Assembly (NCBI GenBank): GCA_050699055.1
Contig: JBOHCT010000066.1
Coordinates: 1-19,356 of the forward strand
Reading direction: 5' to 3'
From: JBOHCT01 sp050699055
GTDB lineage: Bacteria; Actinomycetota; Actinomycetes; Streptosporangiales; JBOHCT01
Length of the DNA stretch: 19,356 bases
Shown one piece after another: positions 18,792 through 19,356 of this stretch (the stretch's first letter is position 1; each line of letters begins with the position of its first letter). Under the pieces are notes generated by a model. The model ran no database searches. It was not told where the DNA came from and saw nothing but the letters and a program-made list of their open reading frames with translations. The translations under genes and the position numbers were made by a program.

Positions 18792-18819
18792 GCCATATGC
18801 GGCCATTGTCGACCGTCAA
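18792..18819 (-). promoter_or_regulatory. Candidate promoter for the beta-galactosidase gene
   Basis: On the minus strand TTGACG (18814-18819) is followed after 16 bases by TATGGC (18792-18797). The -35 match is strong and the -10 match is weak. If real, the transcript would have a leader of about 150 bases containing the dyad and the long hairpin. Confidence 0.35.
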
Positions 18820-18864
18820 TAGCCATGTCGCCTCTCTTCGCCGACTCAGGCCAGCCCCACGGGC

Positions 18865-18893
18865 TTGACGCCTTCCCGCGGGGCGCACATGAT
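18865..18893 (+). promoter_or_regulatory. Candidate promoter for the MFS transporter gene
   Basis: TTGACG (18865-18870) and CATGAT (18888-18893) are separated by 17 bases. This would start transcription about 30 bases before the ATG at 18930, leaving room for the GGAGG ribosome site at 18920-18924. Confidence 0.45.
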
Positions 18894-18929
18894 CAAGTCG
18901 CCCACTGTCGCGTACCCGCGGAGGCCGTC

Positions 18930-19292
18930 ATGACATCAGGTGGCGCGTCAGGCCTAGCCCCCACCGGGGGCGCCGGCACCGCCGAGCAACGGTCCCAGCT
19001 GCGCAGGGCGGTGATCGCCAGCACCGTCGGCACGTCCATCGAGTGGTACGACTTCTTCCTCTACGGCACCATGGCCGGCCTCGTCTTCCCGAAGCTGTTC
19101 TTCCCGAACGCCAGCCCCACGGCGGGGGTCCTGGAGTCGTTCGCCACCTTCTTCGTGGGATTCATCGCCCGCCCGATCGGTGCGGCGATCTTCGGTCACT
19201 ACGGCGACCGGATCGGCAGGAAGGCCATGCTCATCGCCACGCTGCTCACGATGGGCATCGGGACCTTCCTCATCGGCGTCATGCCTGGCTAT
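18930..19292 (+). pseudogene. MHS-type MFS transporter, 5' fragment apparently interrupted
   Basis: The N-terminal 121 residues of a metabolite:H+ symporter-type MFS protein (ProP/KgtP/ShiA relatives), an inner-membrane importer of organic acids or osmolytes. Seen are a Gly/Ala-rich cytoplasmic start, VGTSIEWYDFFLYG in the first membrane segment, FVGFIARPIGAAIFGHYGDR with the MFS loop 2-3 motif GDRIGRK, and the third segment ending at IGVMPGY. The family then continues with an Ile-Gly, Ala-Pro and RxxQG region, but here the frame reads TRESFGNCLLDAVPGARG, which does not fit. The ATG at 18930 has GGAGG 5 bases upstream. I judge the gene to be split near 19290 by an inserted element, though the window ends 64 bases later, so an assembly join is not excluded. 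The frame itself stays open to the window edge. Confidence 0.7.
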
Positions 19293-19356
19293 ACCAGGGA
19301 GTCATTCGGAAACTGCCTTCTTGACGCGGTCCCAGGTGCGCGGGGCTTCGGAGAAG
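19293..19356 (-). mobile_element. Possible insertion-sequence end with transposase C-terminus (partial)
   Basis: Reading the minus strand from the window edge, one frame gives SEAPRTWDRVKKAVSE and a TGA at 19302-19304. A Trp-Asp-Arg-Val-Lys tail is reminiscent of transposase C-termini, and its stop lies about 10 bases inside the point where the transporter loses similarity, as expected for an element end. GGCTA is followed by TACCAGGGAGTC, so a TA-containing target is possible. Only 17 codons are visible, so the family cannot be named. Confidence 0.4.

Overview
This 19.4 kb window is high-GC actinobacterial chromosome. The evidence is third-position G/C bias in every real gene, frequent GTG starts, DUF3040 and DUF881 proteins, and a gene order that matches, from memory, the Mycobacterium tuberculosis Rv1822-Rv1832 and Streptomyces gcv regions. 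The genus cannot be fixed from the sequence alone; a zinc-ribbon FHA protein and a manC/pgsA-type pair beside the DUF881 genes suggest a Streptomyces or Streptosporangiales-like actinomycete.

Region 1 (49-13398, all minus strand, read right to left) is a conserved housekeeping block. It runs: CDP-alcohol phosphatidyltransferase; a mannose-1-phosphate guanylyltransferase with a degenerate phosphomannomutase-like half; DUF881, small basic protein (DUF1290) and DUF881 with overlapping stops and starts; gcvH; a zinc-ribbon FHA protein of the GarA/OdhI type; a MerR regulator (Rv1828-like); a DUF151 bifunctional nuclease; a second MerR regulator (Rv1830/ResR-like); a tandem glycine riboswitch; gcvP; and an aldehyde dehydrogenase. 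GcvH (lipoyl carrier) and GcvP (decarboxylase) are two parts of the glycine cleavage system; gcvT and the dihydrolipoamide dehydrogenase are not in the window. The FHA protein probably links nitrogen and 2-oxoglutarate metabolism to Ser/Thr kinase signalling.

Region 2 (13619-14600, plus strand) holds a flavin reductase-like split-barrel protein and a small DUF3040 membrane protein.

Region 3 (14614-19356) looks accessory. It has an enoyl-CoA hydratase-fold protein lacking the usual catalytic glutamates, a Tat-exported GH2 beta-galactosidase-like enzyme, and a divergent MHS-type MFS transporter. The divergent control region contains a long perfect hairpin, an operator-like dyad and candidate promoters. 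The transporter loses family similarity after about 121 residues, at what looks like an insertion-sequence end with a transposase-like tail on the minus strand.

I found no CRISPR array, tRNA, rRNA or phage genes, and no convincing unknown multi-gene system. The most useful observations are the tandem riboswitch with a reduced second aptamer, the regulatory DNA shared inside the gcv cluster, the structured leader of the beta-galactosidase gene, and the probable transporter interruption.
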